DNA of 64,000 bases from Atriophallophorus winterbourni (Eukaryota; Platyhelminthes; Trematoda; Plagiorchiida; Microphallidae), in the NCBI GenBank assembly GCA_013407085.1, contig JACCGJ010010422.1:1-64000 (forward strand), written 5' to 3'. A program made the translations under genes and the position numbers. Of the stretch, positions 35,617 to 47,000 are shown in pieces. Under the pieces are notes generated by a model. It saw nothing but the letters and a program-made list of their open reading frames with translations. It searched no databases and was not told where the DNA came from. The first letter of the stretch is position 1. Each line of letters opens with the position of its first letter.

Positions 35617-36110
35617 GCCTTATTACAACAGCACACTGATGCTCGGAATAGATGTCTTTCATACCACAGCTCTACGATTGTGGCGCAAAAAGACTAAACA
35701 TTTCTTATCACACAAGAAAAGTTGTATTATGCACTTAAACGAAGCGGTTTTTTCAATGCATGGTAAAGATTAGATTAATCTGATGCTATCGAAACGCTTG
35801 GTAGGTATTATATGAAGACCGTTGGGTCTTATATCTTGGCAATTCGTGTAGTAAGAAATCTAAAAATTAAACGTAAAACCTCATTGTCACGGCTCATGAA
35901 TGTTCGGCTTATATGAAAGAGCTGTCTCTCATACCACAGCTATACGATCACAGCGCAAAAATGCAAACATTTCCTATCTGAAATATGAAATATATGAACG
36001 AATCAATGTTCTTTGAAAACATGATAAAGATGCGCTTGGTGAGCTTGGCAAGTATTATACGAAGACCGTTGGCTCGCATTATTTGGCGATTCTTGTAATA
36101 CAGAAAGTGT
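35617..36110. repeat. Diverged tandem repeat of about 245 bp, two copies
   Basis: CGTAAA-CCT-ATT, CATACCACAGCT-TACGAT and GTATTATA-GAAGACCGTTGG occur in the same order at about 35630-35860 and 35875-36110, with roughly a quarter of positions different. Parts (CTTATCACACAAG, CAATGCATGGT) also resemble 5091-5215 in unit A and its unit B counterpart, so this may be an old dispersed repeat. Confidence 0.5.
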
Positions 36111-36174
36111 GAAAAGGACTGGAATTATGAAGTTATAATTAAAGTATAAATTCTATGATACTAGCTAAAAACAG

Positions 36175-36260
36175 TTACCTTTGCTCAGTGGTTAGGACAT
36201 TACCATGAAGTTTGATACAAAATCCGAAAGAAGCGTTATTCACTGCATTCGAGCAGTAAC
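36175..36260 (+). other. tRNA-like A-box fragment, possible SINE head
   Basis: TTGCTCAGTGGTTAGGACAT at about 36180-36200 resembles the tRNA D-arm/A-box consensus (TAGCTCAGTGGTTAGAGC). No B box or cloverleaf can be completed downstream, so this is not a functional tRNA gene. Confidence 0.3.
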
Positions 36261-36629
36261 TGGATAGCCCAAATCCCAGAAAAAAATGCCGGTGCCACAA
36301 GACGCGCTTGTGGAAAATTATTCAAACGAATCTACTGGTAACACCCTATATTTTACGCATCCTCTTTTAGACTTAGGAGAAGCACGTAATTAAGTAAATT
36401 GGAATGCGACTAGATGAATAAAGTGTTGTGGCATGAGACTGAGGGAGTTTTGGGATTGAACTTGAGTCCTTATGTGGAGAGAGTTCGATTATTCAACCTT
36501 AGGTCAGTTGAGAATTAGTCTAGTATTATTAACGCCTAGGGTGAGGTACTGTGGAACTTTTTCTTTCTCGTAGAAGGTTCAATGTACTGCAGCGTTACTC
36601 TCGAGCGTCGAACGTGCAAATCTCTCCAG

Positions 36630-36711
36630 CCAGCACCAAGTTTCACGCTTTTAATAATTGTTTTCACTCTACAAAATGCTCATTGAATGAGGCAATCGCA
36701 TCCGAACTCTG
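36630..36711 (+). CDS. Candidate internal exon, unidentified
   Basis: It is bounded by the acceptor CAAATCTCTCCAG and the donor CTG|GTAAAT. It is 82 nt and open in only one frame, reading STKFHAFNNCFHSTKCSLNE then AIASEL. Two cysteines and polar composition; no family recognised. It does not join in phase to the next candidate at 37038. Confidence 0.3.
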
Positions 36712-37037
36712 GTAAATATTTCACCCAGATAAACGTCAATATGCTGCCTGAACTCATTAGATGTATCCAGCGTGATATGAAGCATGCATACGAGGTTTTT
36801 CCGAAACTATGTTAGCCTTAAAAATAGTCTAGCTGTCTGCTCAAAATACCAAAATATGAAAATTTATGAGTACTACATTCACTCATCGTCGATTTATCCT
36901 TTCTGATACATCAATTCAATCTTAATACAGTTTCTCGGGCCTGTAATTATTCTGTCCCTTTAATTACCCTTTGTATGTATTTTTACCTTAATATGTTTGC
37001 CAAATTTTCCGTAATCTTGAACATGTTTGATTTTCAG

Positions 37038-37135
37038 CCATTCGAACTTTGGTATGTTTTGACTCGTGCAGGTACGTACTCGATACGGTCTTTCAACGTG
37101 ACCTGGATGTTGACCCAGTAACCCTTGGCATTGAG
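37038..37135 (+). CDS. Candidate internal exon, unidentified
   Basis: It follows GTTTGATTTTCAG and precedes GAG|GTATAT. It is 98 nt, with two bases completing a codon and then 32 codons containing YVLDTVFQRDLDVDPVTLGI. The acidic helical look is protein-like, but the family is not recognised. Confidence 0.35.
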
Positions 37136-37675
37136 GTATATTTCTCTAAGATTTCAATCGCTCGAATACAGCATCGTATTTATTGATTTATCGTTTGATT
37201 CAGATTCATTCTACTAGGGAATATTCTTAATTACTACTTAACATGTTATCCATTTCCTTCGAAGAAAGAAACGTGGTGTGCTCAGAAATAAGGGGCAATC
37301 ACAAAAATGTTAATTGTATATCTGTAGTAAACAATTTTTGAACTTACAAACAACTGCTGACTACAAAAAGCACGAAACCGGTAGTGTGGTGTGTGACTGA
37401 AATGCAAGCAAATACTTAATTTTCATACATGTTGGACCTCCGAGCTAATGAGTAATAGTGCTAAACCTCTGGCTGCGTAAGGTGACAATTATATTAGCAA
37501 CTAATTTCAATTTTTACGATAAACAGTTGTCATTTAAATGTTGTGGTGTTCTTGTCTGTGTTCTACATTTAGCTTCACCGCCTGACTTGATGTTTTGCAC
37601 GGTAACAAGAAAAAACTTAAATACGGATACGTTCGATGTAATATAATGCATAAATTAGCTTTTAATACATAGAAG

Positions 37676-37697
37676 GTGCGGCCAAGCGGTTAAGGAA
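37676..37697 (+). other. tRNA-Ser/Leu-like 5' fragment
   Basis: GGTGCGGCCAAGCGGTTAAG resembles the 5' end and A box of class II tRNAs (GGCCGAGCGGTTAAGG). The rest of a tRNA is absent. Likely a tRNA-derived repeat fragment. Confidence 0.3.
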
Positions 37698-37947
37698 AAA
37701 TCAATATATTGGTCTCCATAATTTTGTATCTAACTCGTAAGTTTATCCACTATATAAAGCGCTGCATTATCGTTAGTTTTATGAAACTATGATTGTTCCT
37801 ATTATATTCACACAACATTAAATACCAAAGTGCTCATTAGACTATTTATGGAGTGAGGAGAAGCAAATGGGGTGGCATGTTGATCAAATGAAGAAGATTG
37901 TTCTAAACTTATTCCATTCATTGACACGCAATCTTGCTGATTTCCAT

Positions 37948-38538
37948 TCACTTAACATCGTGCACGTTCAAGGAAAATTCGACAGTTACGACGGGCACAA
38001 ACCAAACAAATCCAGTCACATTAAACATTTGTGCACAAAGTGTTTTGTTCATAACCACAGAAAGTTTGATTGACAGATGTAAAATATTATTTAGCACGCC
38101 AATCATGTGCATGTGAAAATTAGGTGGGGTCAAGACAACATGCTGTTTTGTACACATTTCAAATAGTGGATATCGATATAATGAGAAGTTCAAATGCATT
38201 TTATTTATGATTTCACTAAAAATTGATGTTACTTGCTCGCACTCGTAAATTTTAATGTAATCCTTACTAACAATGTCCTTTAAAGTCTCAAGGTACTCCT
38301 TTATCAATATAAAGTAAGCAGAAATGGCACATATCAGGATATAATTGACAAAAAACCATTTTATTGTAATAGAAACAATTTGATTTGGAGTACTTTTAAA
38401 TATTTCTCGGGTTGATACAAATTCGAATTTATTTGAAGAAAAAGAAGAAATAGGCTTAATTCGTCTACACGAATTTTCAACAATTACAATAATTTCACTG
38501 CCAAAGTTAAAAAATGACGAACAATTTTCGACATCAGG
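37948..38538 (-). CDS. Long open frame lacking an ATG: candidate membrane-protein exon
   Basis: The minus strand is open for 196 codons from just after a TGA at 38541-38539 to the stop at 37948. There is no in-frame ATG before the membrane segment. A good acceptor (TTTTTTAACTTTGGCAG) makes 38497 the likely exon start. From there it reads EIIVIVENSCRRIKPISSF, EFVSTREIF, then a hydrophobic helix KWFFVNYILICAISAYFILI, then KEYLETLKDIVSKDYIKIYE and RYPLFEMC. Candidate donors are A|GTAAGG (exon end 38268) and CAA|GTAACA (38233), so the real exon may be shorter than the frame. The order short cytosolic N-terminus, F-x-S-T block, W just before a helix, then an ectodomain with a YP-x2-E-x-C block loosely recalls the first membrane segment of DEG/ENaC channels. 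The HG signature is absent, so the family is unassigned. Confidence 0.5.
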   Translation of the reverse strand, partial: PDVENCSSFFNFGSEIIVIVENSCRRIKPISSFSSNKFEFVSTREIFKSTPNQIVSITIKWFFVNYILICAISAYFILIKEYLETLKDIVSKDYIKIYECEQVTSIFSEIINKMHLNFSLYRYPLFEMCTKQHVVLTPPNFHMHMIGVLNNILHLSIKLSVVMNKTLCAQMFNVTGFVWFVPVVTVEFSLNVHDVK

Positions 38539-38874
38539 TCACTATTTGTTAACTACACGATTTTTCATGTCCAGCTTGATTGATAACTTTAATACATGAT
38601 CCAGTTTTGTACCAATGGCCGTAATCGAACTTTTAGGCCAAATTTTTCATTGTAATTCCTGGTACCCCATAATTCGTGTAAACAGTGCGTGTCTGATGTT
38701 GACCTCCGTTGATTTGAAAACATGATGAAATCAGAAAACAAATAGTGTAAGTTAATCAAAAAACGATAGAAACGTGTGGATAAATTATTTTTATACCCGG
38801 CCGAATTGAAGGCCAAGCAAAAACTTCAGAATTTTCGGTTGGGAAGCAGCTACCGTTAATTCTAAAAAGTCGGA

Positions 38875-39170
38875 GTGCTGCAAATTCTTACGGCATTCCA
38901 ATACACATATCACTTTGGGCAGAAAATGTTGAGCTGGACTAAATCGGAATGGGATTTGGAGTTTGGGAATGTGGCATCATGCATTGTGAGGTCATTTACA
39001 AGCGGGCTTCCGGGCATTTGGGTATGCTGCGACGGATTTTCAGAGCATTCTCGCATAGTGCGTTACCCCCAATCATGAAAATATGTATAATTCTAACCAT
39101 AGAAGATGCATCGCAAGCTCGAACTCCCTGTCTGAAAAAGGATATAATTTGCATCTGATTGACATACTCT
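38875..39170 (+). mobile_element. CR1-like relic: fragment of reverse-transcriptase C-terminus
   Basis: The plus frame reads GHLGMLRRIFRAFSHSALPP followed by ARTPCLKKDIICI. This matches the CR1 block LG-x-LRRIFR ... VRP-x-LEY-x2-QAW-x-PWLKKDI with the middle eroded. It lies head to head with the next relic on the minus strand. Confidence 0.7.
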
Positions 39171-39609
39171 GAATAAGTCAACATATTACAGCAACCTGAA
39201 AATTCTTTTCAGCCAGATGTTACCAGACATTTAAAATAGGACTGTGTGTAAGAATAGGTATGGATCCAATAAATAAAATTAGGACGTAAGTTCGGAATGG
39301 GCAATGAATTCATACAATTTGTCGCATATATACCTAAAAGGATCTGAATGCAATGATGAAATTCTAACTCAGAACTCAGAACTCAGAAAATTTATGGTAG
39401 AAAAAGCAGTCACATACCGCTTGGCTCGTCATGTACTCATCCAGTTTTAAAGCGAAAACCGTAACAGATTACGAACTTGTGATTTCTTCAGGCAAAAAGA
39501 TTCAAGTAAAACAAATTCTTACTGAAAAAGAACTTCAACGAATATCCAATCGAGATGACGGACTGCTGAAAGCCTTTGGATGTTTTCTTGTCCGAGTAAG
39601 GCCATTGGG

Positions 39610-41000
39610 CGTCAGCAATTGTTTAAGGGGATGGTTTTTAGTATGCCAGATTTGGAATGCCAACAGGAGGTCACTGCGTATCCGTCGTTGGGAAAATTAT
39701 GTAGAGTCCGTTTTGACATTCGCTCCTTGTAAGGCAAATTTCTGTAACGGGACACCAACTTTGTCGCACAATGATAAATCCTGTGAAGTAGTTCGATATC
39801 CTTCTTCAGCCATGGTGCCCAGGCTTGGATGGAATATTCCATAACAGGACGTACATACGCATTAATTAACCGGGGTAGAGTTTTGGGCGTGAATATCCTA
39901 AATATCCTTTTTAGAATACACAAGATACGGCCGGATTTATTGCACACTATACAGCAATGATGTACAGGCTCAAGGATAACCGACACCCAGATAACGAGAT
40001 TTTTTTCTGCGGTGTTGCAGACGAGATCTTGCAAGCTAAGTAGTTACGTGTGGTGCAGAGTTTTTCCAAGCCGCAGCATTTTACAATTCACAGGGTTAAG
40101 TGGTAATTCATTTGACAGGGACCAACGAAAAATGGTGCACAGATCCCGTTGTAATATCTTACAGTCATAAACAGATCAGACACGTTTCCATATTTTAATA
40201 TCATCGGCAAACATTATCAAGTTTCATCCAATTTCCTGTATTATATCGTTCATATACGCCCAAAACAAAATAGGTCAAAGCACCGAACCTTGCGGAACTC
40301 CACATCTGACGTCTATTCTTCTAGAGGGGGTGCTGCAAACTTGGACCTGTCTATCATTGAGATAGTCCTTTATCCAAGTTAACAACATTCCCGTTATTTA
40401 ACAAGCTTCGAGCTTTTTTATTAGAATGTCATGGTTGACACTATCGTATGCTTTGGAAATGTCGATGTAGCAAGCATGTACAGCCTAACTTTCGTCTAGT
40501 GCCTTGGTCCAATCCTCGAACGTTGTAAGAAGGTTAGATAAACAGCAACGATTTCTTCGAAAACGGTGTTGTGCTGCAGTCAAAATATTTGGTTTTCAAA
40601 ATGTTCTCTTATGCGCGCAGTCACAATGCGTTCCATTAATTTAGAGATCACCGGAAGAAGAGTTAATTGGCTATAGTTTGCTGTGTCTGAACGGCTACCA
40701 TGTTTATAAATATGAGTTATCATCCATGTTTTCCAATGCGGCGGTATTTTTCCTTTATATAGGCTGAGATTGGATAAGCGCATGGCAGGAGCAGTCAATG
40801 CAATGCGACACCTGCGATGTATGGCGGGGATAATTTTCTCTGCGCCAGCCGACTTCTTTACTTTTTGTTTACAAATTTCCCGCCCAACCATATATTAATT
40901 GACAGTCATTTCACTTAATAATTCCCAACGAGGCGAATTTGGTAAAACTTCATATGAGATACAACGCTTAGGATTGAAGACAAGTGAGTAAGACTCTGTA
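39610..41000 (-). mobile_element. CR1-like relic: reverse transcriptase, broken
   Basis: Going 5' to 3' on the minus strand: 40891-40580 encodes the fingers (SAGAEKIIPAIHRRCR, SLYKGKIPPHWKTWMITHIYK, PVISKLMERI). About 40300-40200 has the palm, including FADD (40200-40211) followed by IKIWKR. From 40034 the thumb and C-terminal region reads LINAYVRPVMEYSIQAWAPW then LKKDIELLHRIYHCATKLV. Several frameshifts and stops separate these blocks. It is very similar in DNA to the relic at 48.8-50.1 kb, so both belong to one subfamily. The 5' side ends at the direct repeat starting near 41022. Confidence 0.85.
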
Positions 41001-41021
41001 TTACATTGTAATCACTTGGGC

Positions 41022-42105
41022 TAAAAATTTGAAAGCTTCTAGTATAAATAGCCAACCGTTTGTGGTTTTTGATGAGATGTGTGAGATAAGTGCATGTCAA
41101 TCATATCCAACAGTGGTTTTAAAGATCAAACTTGGTTTACCATTTTTTTCAAGACATGTGGATCAGTATTTTGTCTGTTTGATGAATGGAAACAGCAGTA
41201 AATCGGTCGTGGTATGTGTTAATGGTGGGAATGAATGCAAATTTGAATTTCTGGACTGTTGGTTATACACGCTCATTACATGACGACCAATGTCTGTCCC
41301 TAATAATTTTTGGAAGATTATACATTTTTATTACATATAACACGTCCTCCGGGTTTTTGTTAAGCCTATTGTTAAGCTTTTTCTGAGTACTGAGTTAACA
41401 ATCGAAAATGTTAATTTACAACACTAGAATCCAACTAATCCAACCAATCTTCACATTGTAGAATTGACCTTACATTCTGTTGACCTGACTGGGTGATTCC
41501 AGGTAACGGTTGATAAAGTGTGTTAAATAGTCAGTTTTAATGTTTTAATGAATGCAAATTTGAATTTCTCATACGGACTGTTTGGTAAAAATTTGAAAGC
41601 TTCTAGTATAAATTTTGCATGTCAATCATATCCAACAGTGGTTTTAAAGATCAAACTTGGTTTACCATTTTTCCACAGTTTCAAGACATGTGGATCCTGA
41701 TCGTATTTTGTCTGTTTGATGAATGGAAACAGCAGTAAATCGGTCGTGGTATGTGTTAATGGTGGGAATGAATGCAAATTTGAATTTCTCATACGGACTG
41801 TTGGTTATACACGCTCAATAAATACATGACGACCAATGCGGTATATGACTGTCCCTAATAATTTTTGGAAGATTATACATTTTTATTACATATAACACGT
41901 CCTCCGGGTTTTTGTTAAGCCCATTGTTAAGCTTTTTCTGAGTACTGAGTTAACAATCGAAAATGTTAATTTACAACACTAGAATCCAACTAATCCAACC
42001 AATCTTCACATTGAATAATTGACCTTACATTCTGTTGACCTGACTGGGTGATTCCAGGTAACGGTTGATAAAGTGTGTTAAATAGTCAGTTTTAATGTTT
42101 TAATG
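41022..42105 (+). repeat. Direct duplication, two copies of about 0.53 kb
   Basis: Copy 1 (about 41022-41550) and copy 2 (about 41587-42105) share AAAAATTTGAAAGCTTCTAG at the start and CAGTTTTAATGTTTTAATG at the end. Few substitutions are visible. At least five indels of 5-10 bp distinguish them, each lacking bases in copy 1 (for example GAATTTCTGGACTG against GAATTTCTCATACGGACTG), plus a larger gap after the left end of copy 2. The linker 41551-41585 repeats an internal piece. A short frame MNGNSSKSVVVCVNGGNECK is preserved in both, but downstream frames differ. Confidence 0.85.
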
Positions 42106-42243
42106 CGGATTAGGGAAGGACGCGAATCAACTGACCCATGCGTAGTTGAAGTCAGATTTTATCAATTAGTAGTAGCTCGGTTTCCACAAGAAGCAAAATT
42201 CCAAGAAGCAAATGGGGATTTACGATCTAACTTGCCATTCTAA
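42103..42243 (+). CDS. Small reading frame or exon, unidentified (46 codons)
   Basis: ATG at 42103 begins MRIREGRESTDPCVVEVRF and runs through RFPQEAKFQEANGDL to TAA. The frame is also open upstream into repeat copy 2. Mixed charged composition looks protein-like, but no family is recognised and there is no homologous copy to test conservation. Confidence 0.25.
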   Translation: MRIREGRESTDPCVVEVRFYQLVVARFPQEAKFQEANGDLRSNLPF

Positions 42244-42272
42244 GGCAGTTTAAATTCAATTTTTGCATTCAC

Positions 42273-42428
42273 ATGAGTACCTGTTATATTGCATTGTTTT
42301 CTGCTATAGCCGTTGTAAAAATGGGAAATTCAGTGCTAGATTTGTTCACCATCTATCTATTGGTCAAATCTCATCTCACTGACTATAACAAATCGCGTGC
42401 AGCTATTAATCGGATGTGGCAATTATAA
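42273..42428 (+). CDS. Small signal-peptide-like reading frame (51 codons)
   Basis: ATG at 42273 gives MSTCYIALFSAIAVV, a short hydrophobic N-terminus like a secretion signal. NSVLDLFTIYLLVKSHLTDY and SRAAINRMWQL follow, then TAA. It could be a tiny secreted protein or the first exon of one. Its position just after the duplicated segment is notable. No family recognised. Confidence 0.3.
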   Translation: MSTCYIALFSAIAVVKMGNSVLDLFTIYLLVKSHLTDYNKSRAAINRMWQL

Positions 42429-44044
42429 ATATCCACTGAACAGATCATGCAAACGTGACTGAAAAATTCATCTCGGGTTACTCTTCATTGGTTGAATACC
42501 GGCTGGTAATCTGTAACGTGCAGTTTGAACTCTGTTTATGGAACAGAAAACTGAATTGTAACTAGAATGAAGAAAGATCGGTTAAACCTAGAACTCACAC
42601 TCAAATTAGATTCGTAAAGACTTTACTGATAAACAAAAATTTGGCCAAGCAGTACATTGCATTAATATTAATTCACTAGATTTGCCTCTCGGCTGTGAAT
42701 TTAAGTTAAACAGCCCCGTGCCTTGTTCTGTTCTCTGAATATTACTTCAATCAAATCGCGACCACCCAATTCGCTATTTGAGTTAATTAGAATTCTTTAA
42801 AACAGAATACATTTCTGTAAAATTTGCGAAAGTTGACTTCCGATAAACTTGTTTTGTGTTGTTAACAAAATATCCATTCAAACAAATGCTAATAATTTTC
42901 GAAAACTGATATCAATTTTTAAATGTAGATTTTCGTAATTTTCTTTCAATCATAAACTGATTTGCTTAGTTATAAAAAAAACGTTCGATCGCGGCAGCCA
43001 TCTACAATTGTTGTTCATTGAGAAGACGTGACACTTCATGTTTGAATAATAAGGGTCAATTTTCATGAGACGTTCGTGTAAGTTAAAAATCAGCCATCAA
43101 ATTAAATAGTATAACACGTGGTGGTGAAATGAACAGTCATTGGTTCACAAGTGTTTCTAATATACATATCATAGTTTTCAGCCATCATACAATGGAAACT
43201 CGTTCTTTTTACATTCAAGGCTAAGTTCTGTCGTCTGACAGATACCATAGCAGGCATACTGAACATGTAACGAGATTTTGACCTTACTGGCCTGCGAGTG
43301 TTCAATCAAACGCGTACAATGAGTCTTCGTTTTCCAAACCATCATTCAACCCATTTATTTCGGATGGACTTATATGGCTGGTGCTCACATCTGGTTTTCT
43401 TAGCATAAAACTATACAGATGGTACAAATTTAACCTTCAGTAAAATCCATATGAATGCAAGATTCGGGCCCTTTAATCAACGTTAGTGGACACTATATGA
43501 TAAGCGTTTATGAATACAGTACAGCAGGCAGAAGCGTATATATTCAAAATATAACAAATAGATTCGCTGAATTGCTTTGTTCGACAAAAGCTTCAATGAG
43601 CTGCAGAACGTTTCATTCATTGCTTGGACTGACATTTCTTGAGAAAAGAATGAGATGTGTAACTCGACATAAGAATGCAGAGGATTTAAACAGTTAACCC
43701 GAAGTTCTTGAAATCTCTCAGCATTAATATTCTCAAATGCAAAAAATCAGGAATCAAGATATACTGGATAGATTCTGCTGTGCGGTGTCATTTTTTTCGC
43801 TCTGACACTTTTACTCATATCTTCGCTGAATCTGCTCGGATTTCTCGCATTCTAAGAATGCTGTGTTAATTTCGATCATAGCTATCTGAATTTATTCGTT
43901 TTGTTCTTGTAAACAGATCCACAGCAAAATTACCGTATCGATGTGACTATCTTCGTCTGCTCACGCGTGGAGACATTTTCTCAACGCTAACTATTCTAAG
44001 GATTTTGATATAATTGCACGCGATTGTGTGAGTAACAAGTATTA
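42429..44044. other. Intergenic; one unsupported 80-codon frame
   Basis: The plus frame 43455-43697 (MQDSGPLINVSGHYMISVYE ... HKNAEDLNS) looks mildly protein-like but has no motif or splice support. The rest is AT-rich and non-coding. Confidence 0.25.
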
Positions 44045-47000
44045 GTGGATTATTTGCTAAATGACGAAATCACGAGTTCCAAATGCGACTACATCGACCA
44101 GTCGACCAAACGCCCATCATTCAGCCGAACAACCCACTTCAGGCTACTAACGTGTGTGACCGGATCACGGGATGCAACAGACAAAAAATCGATCGATCAA
44201 GCTGTGACAGCGAGGATTGTTCACCGACATGGAACCAACTTGATCTATGTGCCAAGGCAAGGGCCTGGATCCTCAAAGTCAACAATGGTAACGGCTGGCC
44301 CAGGTGATAGGACGGATTTCGACACAGAATTGTCCCGAGGTCACGTGCAAGCGAGTGAACAACCGGTGAGTCCCAAGGCGAGTCAAGTCGTGTTTCTGTG
44401 TATGAGTAAAATTCATGGTAAATGTGACCGTTCATTAGCCCCTGATTCGATAGCATTAATAAATAATGAAAAGGTTCCGGGCGTCTGCTATGTATGTGTT
44501 CGCTGCAGAGCTAAGTCCTTGCACAGTGCCGCCACCAAAAACCAATGTCATAAGTCAAACACTCCTTCGTCTGGAAACAGCGGATAGCAGCGTTTCCATC
44601 CAGACGGAAGAAATCAAAACATCAAAAAACGTCGCAGGTGCGGCTCAAATCGAGTCGGACCGAGCAATTCACACCGAGATCTAATTGTCCATTTAAGCAG
44701 TCGGCGACCAATAAAATCTCACATGTTTTATCATCCCAGGAATTGGCTATTCAGTGGGATCTGGCGTCACATTGTTTAAAGACTTATCACATACCACATG
44801 ATTCATCACTACATAAAACAGTATCGATCATATGTGTTCCTACAAACGCTCAATGTTTAGTCAACAAGTTGGCGGAAGTGATTAATATCTGTGTAGACAT
44901 TTCCCCTGATCTTATAGCTGTGACTGAAACTTGGTATCGATCGAGTATGGCCCACATTGAACATTCTATTCCCAATATGACACTCCTACGCCATGACCGT
45001 GGTGGCGATGGAGATGGTGTTGCGTTGTATTGTCACAAGCGACAAAAGATAAACGTAAACTCAGATACTGATATTTCACTCACTGACACGCGGTGGTACT
45101 CACTTGACCTGGAATCTAGTGACACCTGTACAATTGGGGTCACAAACCAATCATCAACATTGACCGCATAGCACAAAGACATGCTCGTTTAAAGACTTCA
45201 TCGCCTCAACGCTCGACACCACTCTCATCGTGGACTTCAAACTTCCGTGGATATACTTTATAGACCAGCATCCAACAAACTCACTGGAGTACAAACTTCT
45301 CGAAATATTCGATCTAGTACCATTGTACAACCACTCTTCAGACATACGCGAATGAAAGTAAGAGATCGGTCATCTATTCTGGACCTTGTTTTGACATCAA
45401 ACGCATAGGCTGTTGAATCAAGATTCAAGATACAAGATTCAAGAATTTATGGTAACAAAAAAGCGCATAGCTTCACAAATACCATATCATAGTAAATATT
45501 CGTTCAATAAGAGGTATAAAAAAACAATTATACGATGCCACTGGAGTCAAGTAATATACTTACCCTGAGTCAATACACAGGCATCGTCAAATCGTTTTGT
45601 AACAAATAAGTTTCCAAGTTTCTAGTGAATGTTTTGATACAGTGAGAGGTGATAATTGCTTCTGGAATGGCATTCCACAGGATCAGACACGTACCGAATA
45701 GAAATATTGACGACAGTTAGTACGGGAATGGGGAATTTGTAGTGCCGCTGAGTGGCTACGTGTAATTCCTGATTCACGGTATTTGAACAAATGTTTGAGT
45801 AGGTGATCTGGAGTATTCAATATTTTGTATGTAATGATAACGTCACTTCGAAGTCTACGTTGAAGGGGAGTGTGGAGCATTAGCTTTTTCAACCTTTCTT
45901 CGTATGTAAGGTCTCGAAAACCACGCACGAGTTTGGTATATCCTGTCAAGCAAGAATATATCATTTTTCATCCACGGAGTCCATGTCTGGAGGAGGAGTG
46001 ACCATGTCGTGCTGGTGTTCGATTACGCCCGCAGTGCTTTAAGACAGTAAGGAGACGAAGATCATCCGTAAAGTCGACTTTTTGAAATTCAGAGAAGTAC
46101 TCTGTGAACTAAACGAGTTCCAACTTGATTTCAGTGACTCAAATACACACTGCAATTCATTGTTGAACTACATTCAGATGCAAATCGAATCAAACTCTAT
46201 TTATTTCCGAAAAAGATGTCCGCGCCTTCTGATTCACTGTTCGCAGTAGAACCAGAAAACGGATTTTACTGAAAAGACGAGCCTGGGCCATTCATTTCGA
46301 TCTTTGTACTCAGAAACTTGGTTTCAAGTTTGCCGAATACGGAACAGAGTGACCACCTTCGTTCGGCAGGACAAACAACATTACCAGCAACGTATGGTGA
46401 AAAAAATGGAATGTAATCCAAAAATGCCGTACAAAATTGTGAATGAAAGAACAGAAGTGAAACCACAAGCTTTTCCGCGCATGACAGAACAATTGTAGAG
46501 ACTGTACACCAATTTCTTACAAACTCATGTGTGATAAAATACATGAAATGTAAGCAGTTCTGTACTCATAAACTTTGTTCTGAAATGCCCCCATAAGAAA
46601 ATGTACCAAAAACCGAATTGCTATTGTTCTACGATTGTGCCTAAGCTGTCCCTACGTTACGTTCACGTGCATCAATCGTCCTTGTTAAACTCGCCGCATT
46701 CAGATTAGCAACAATTTAATAAACGTGTTACGTGCGTTTTGGCGAGGATTTATTTCATACTTTTCTCAGTATATTAGATCGACGTGTTTGTCTTGAAATT
46801 CAGTCACGGGCAATCTATTAATTGCACTCAAACCTTGCTTGTTAGTTATATTTATGTTTCAAGATTTATGGCTTAAAAGGGATCAACATTATCATTAGTC
46901 CAGACACACTTGAAAAAGCGCCCATTAATCACTATATGGTGACCCGATTGTCGACGAAATTCAGCATATACAGAGTTATGTCGTGTTCTTATCCACTCTC

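Noticed and set aside
37038..37051. 14-nt micro-exon CCATTCGAACTTTG followed by GTATGT
   Set aside because: The following intron would be only 20 nt; one continuous 98-nt exon is more reasonable.
37676..37760. Functional tRNA gene
   Set aside because: Only the 5' portion and A box are present; no anticodon arm, B box or acceptor complement.
37867..38116. Plus-strand frames of 60-68 codons
   Set aside because: They lie opposite the 196-codon minus-strand frame, which has stronger support.
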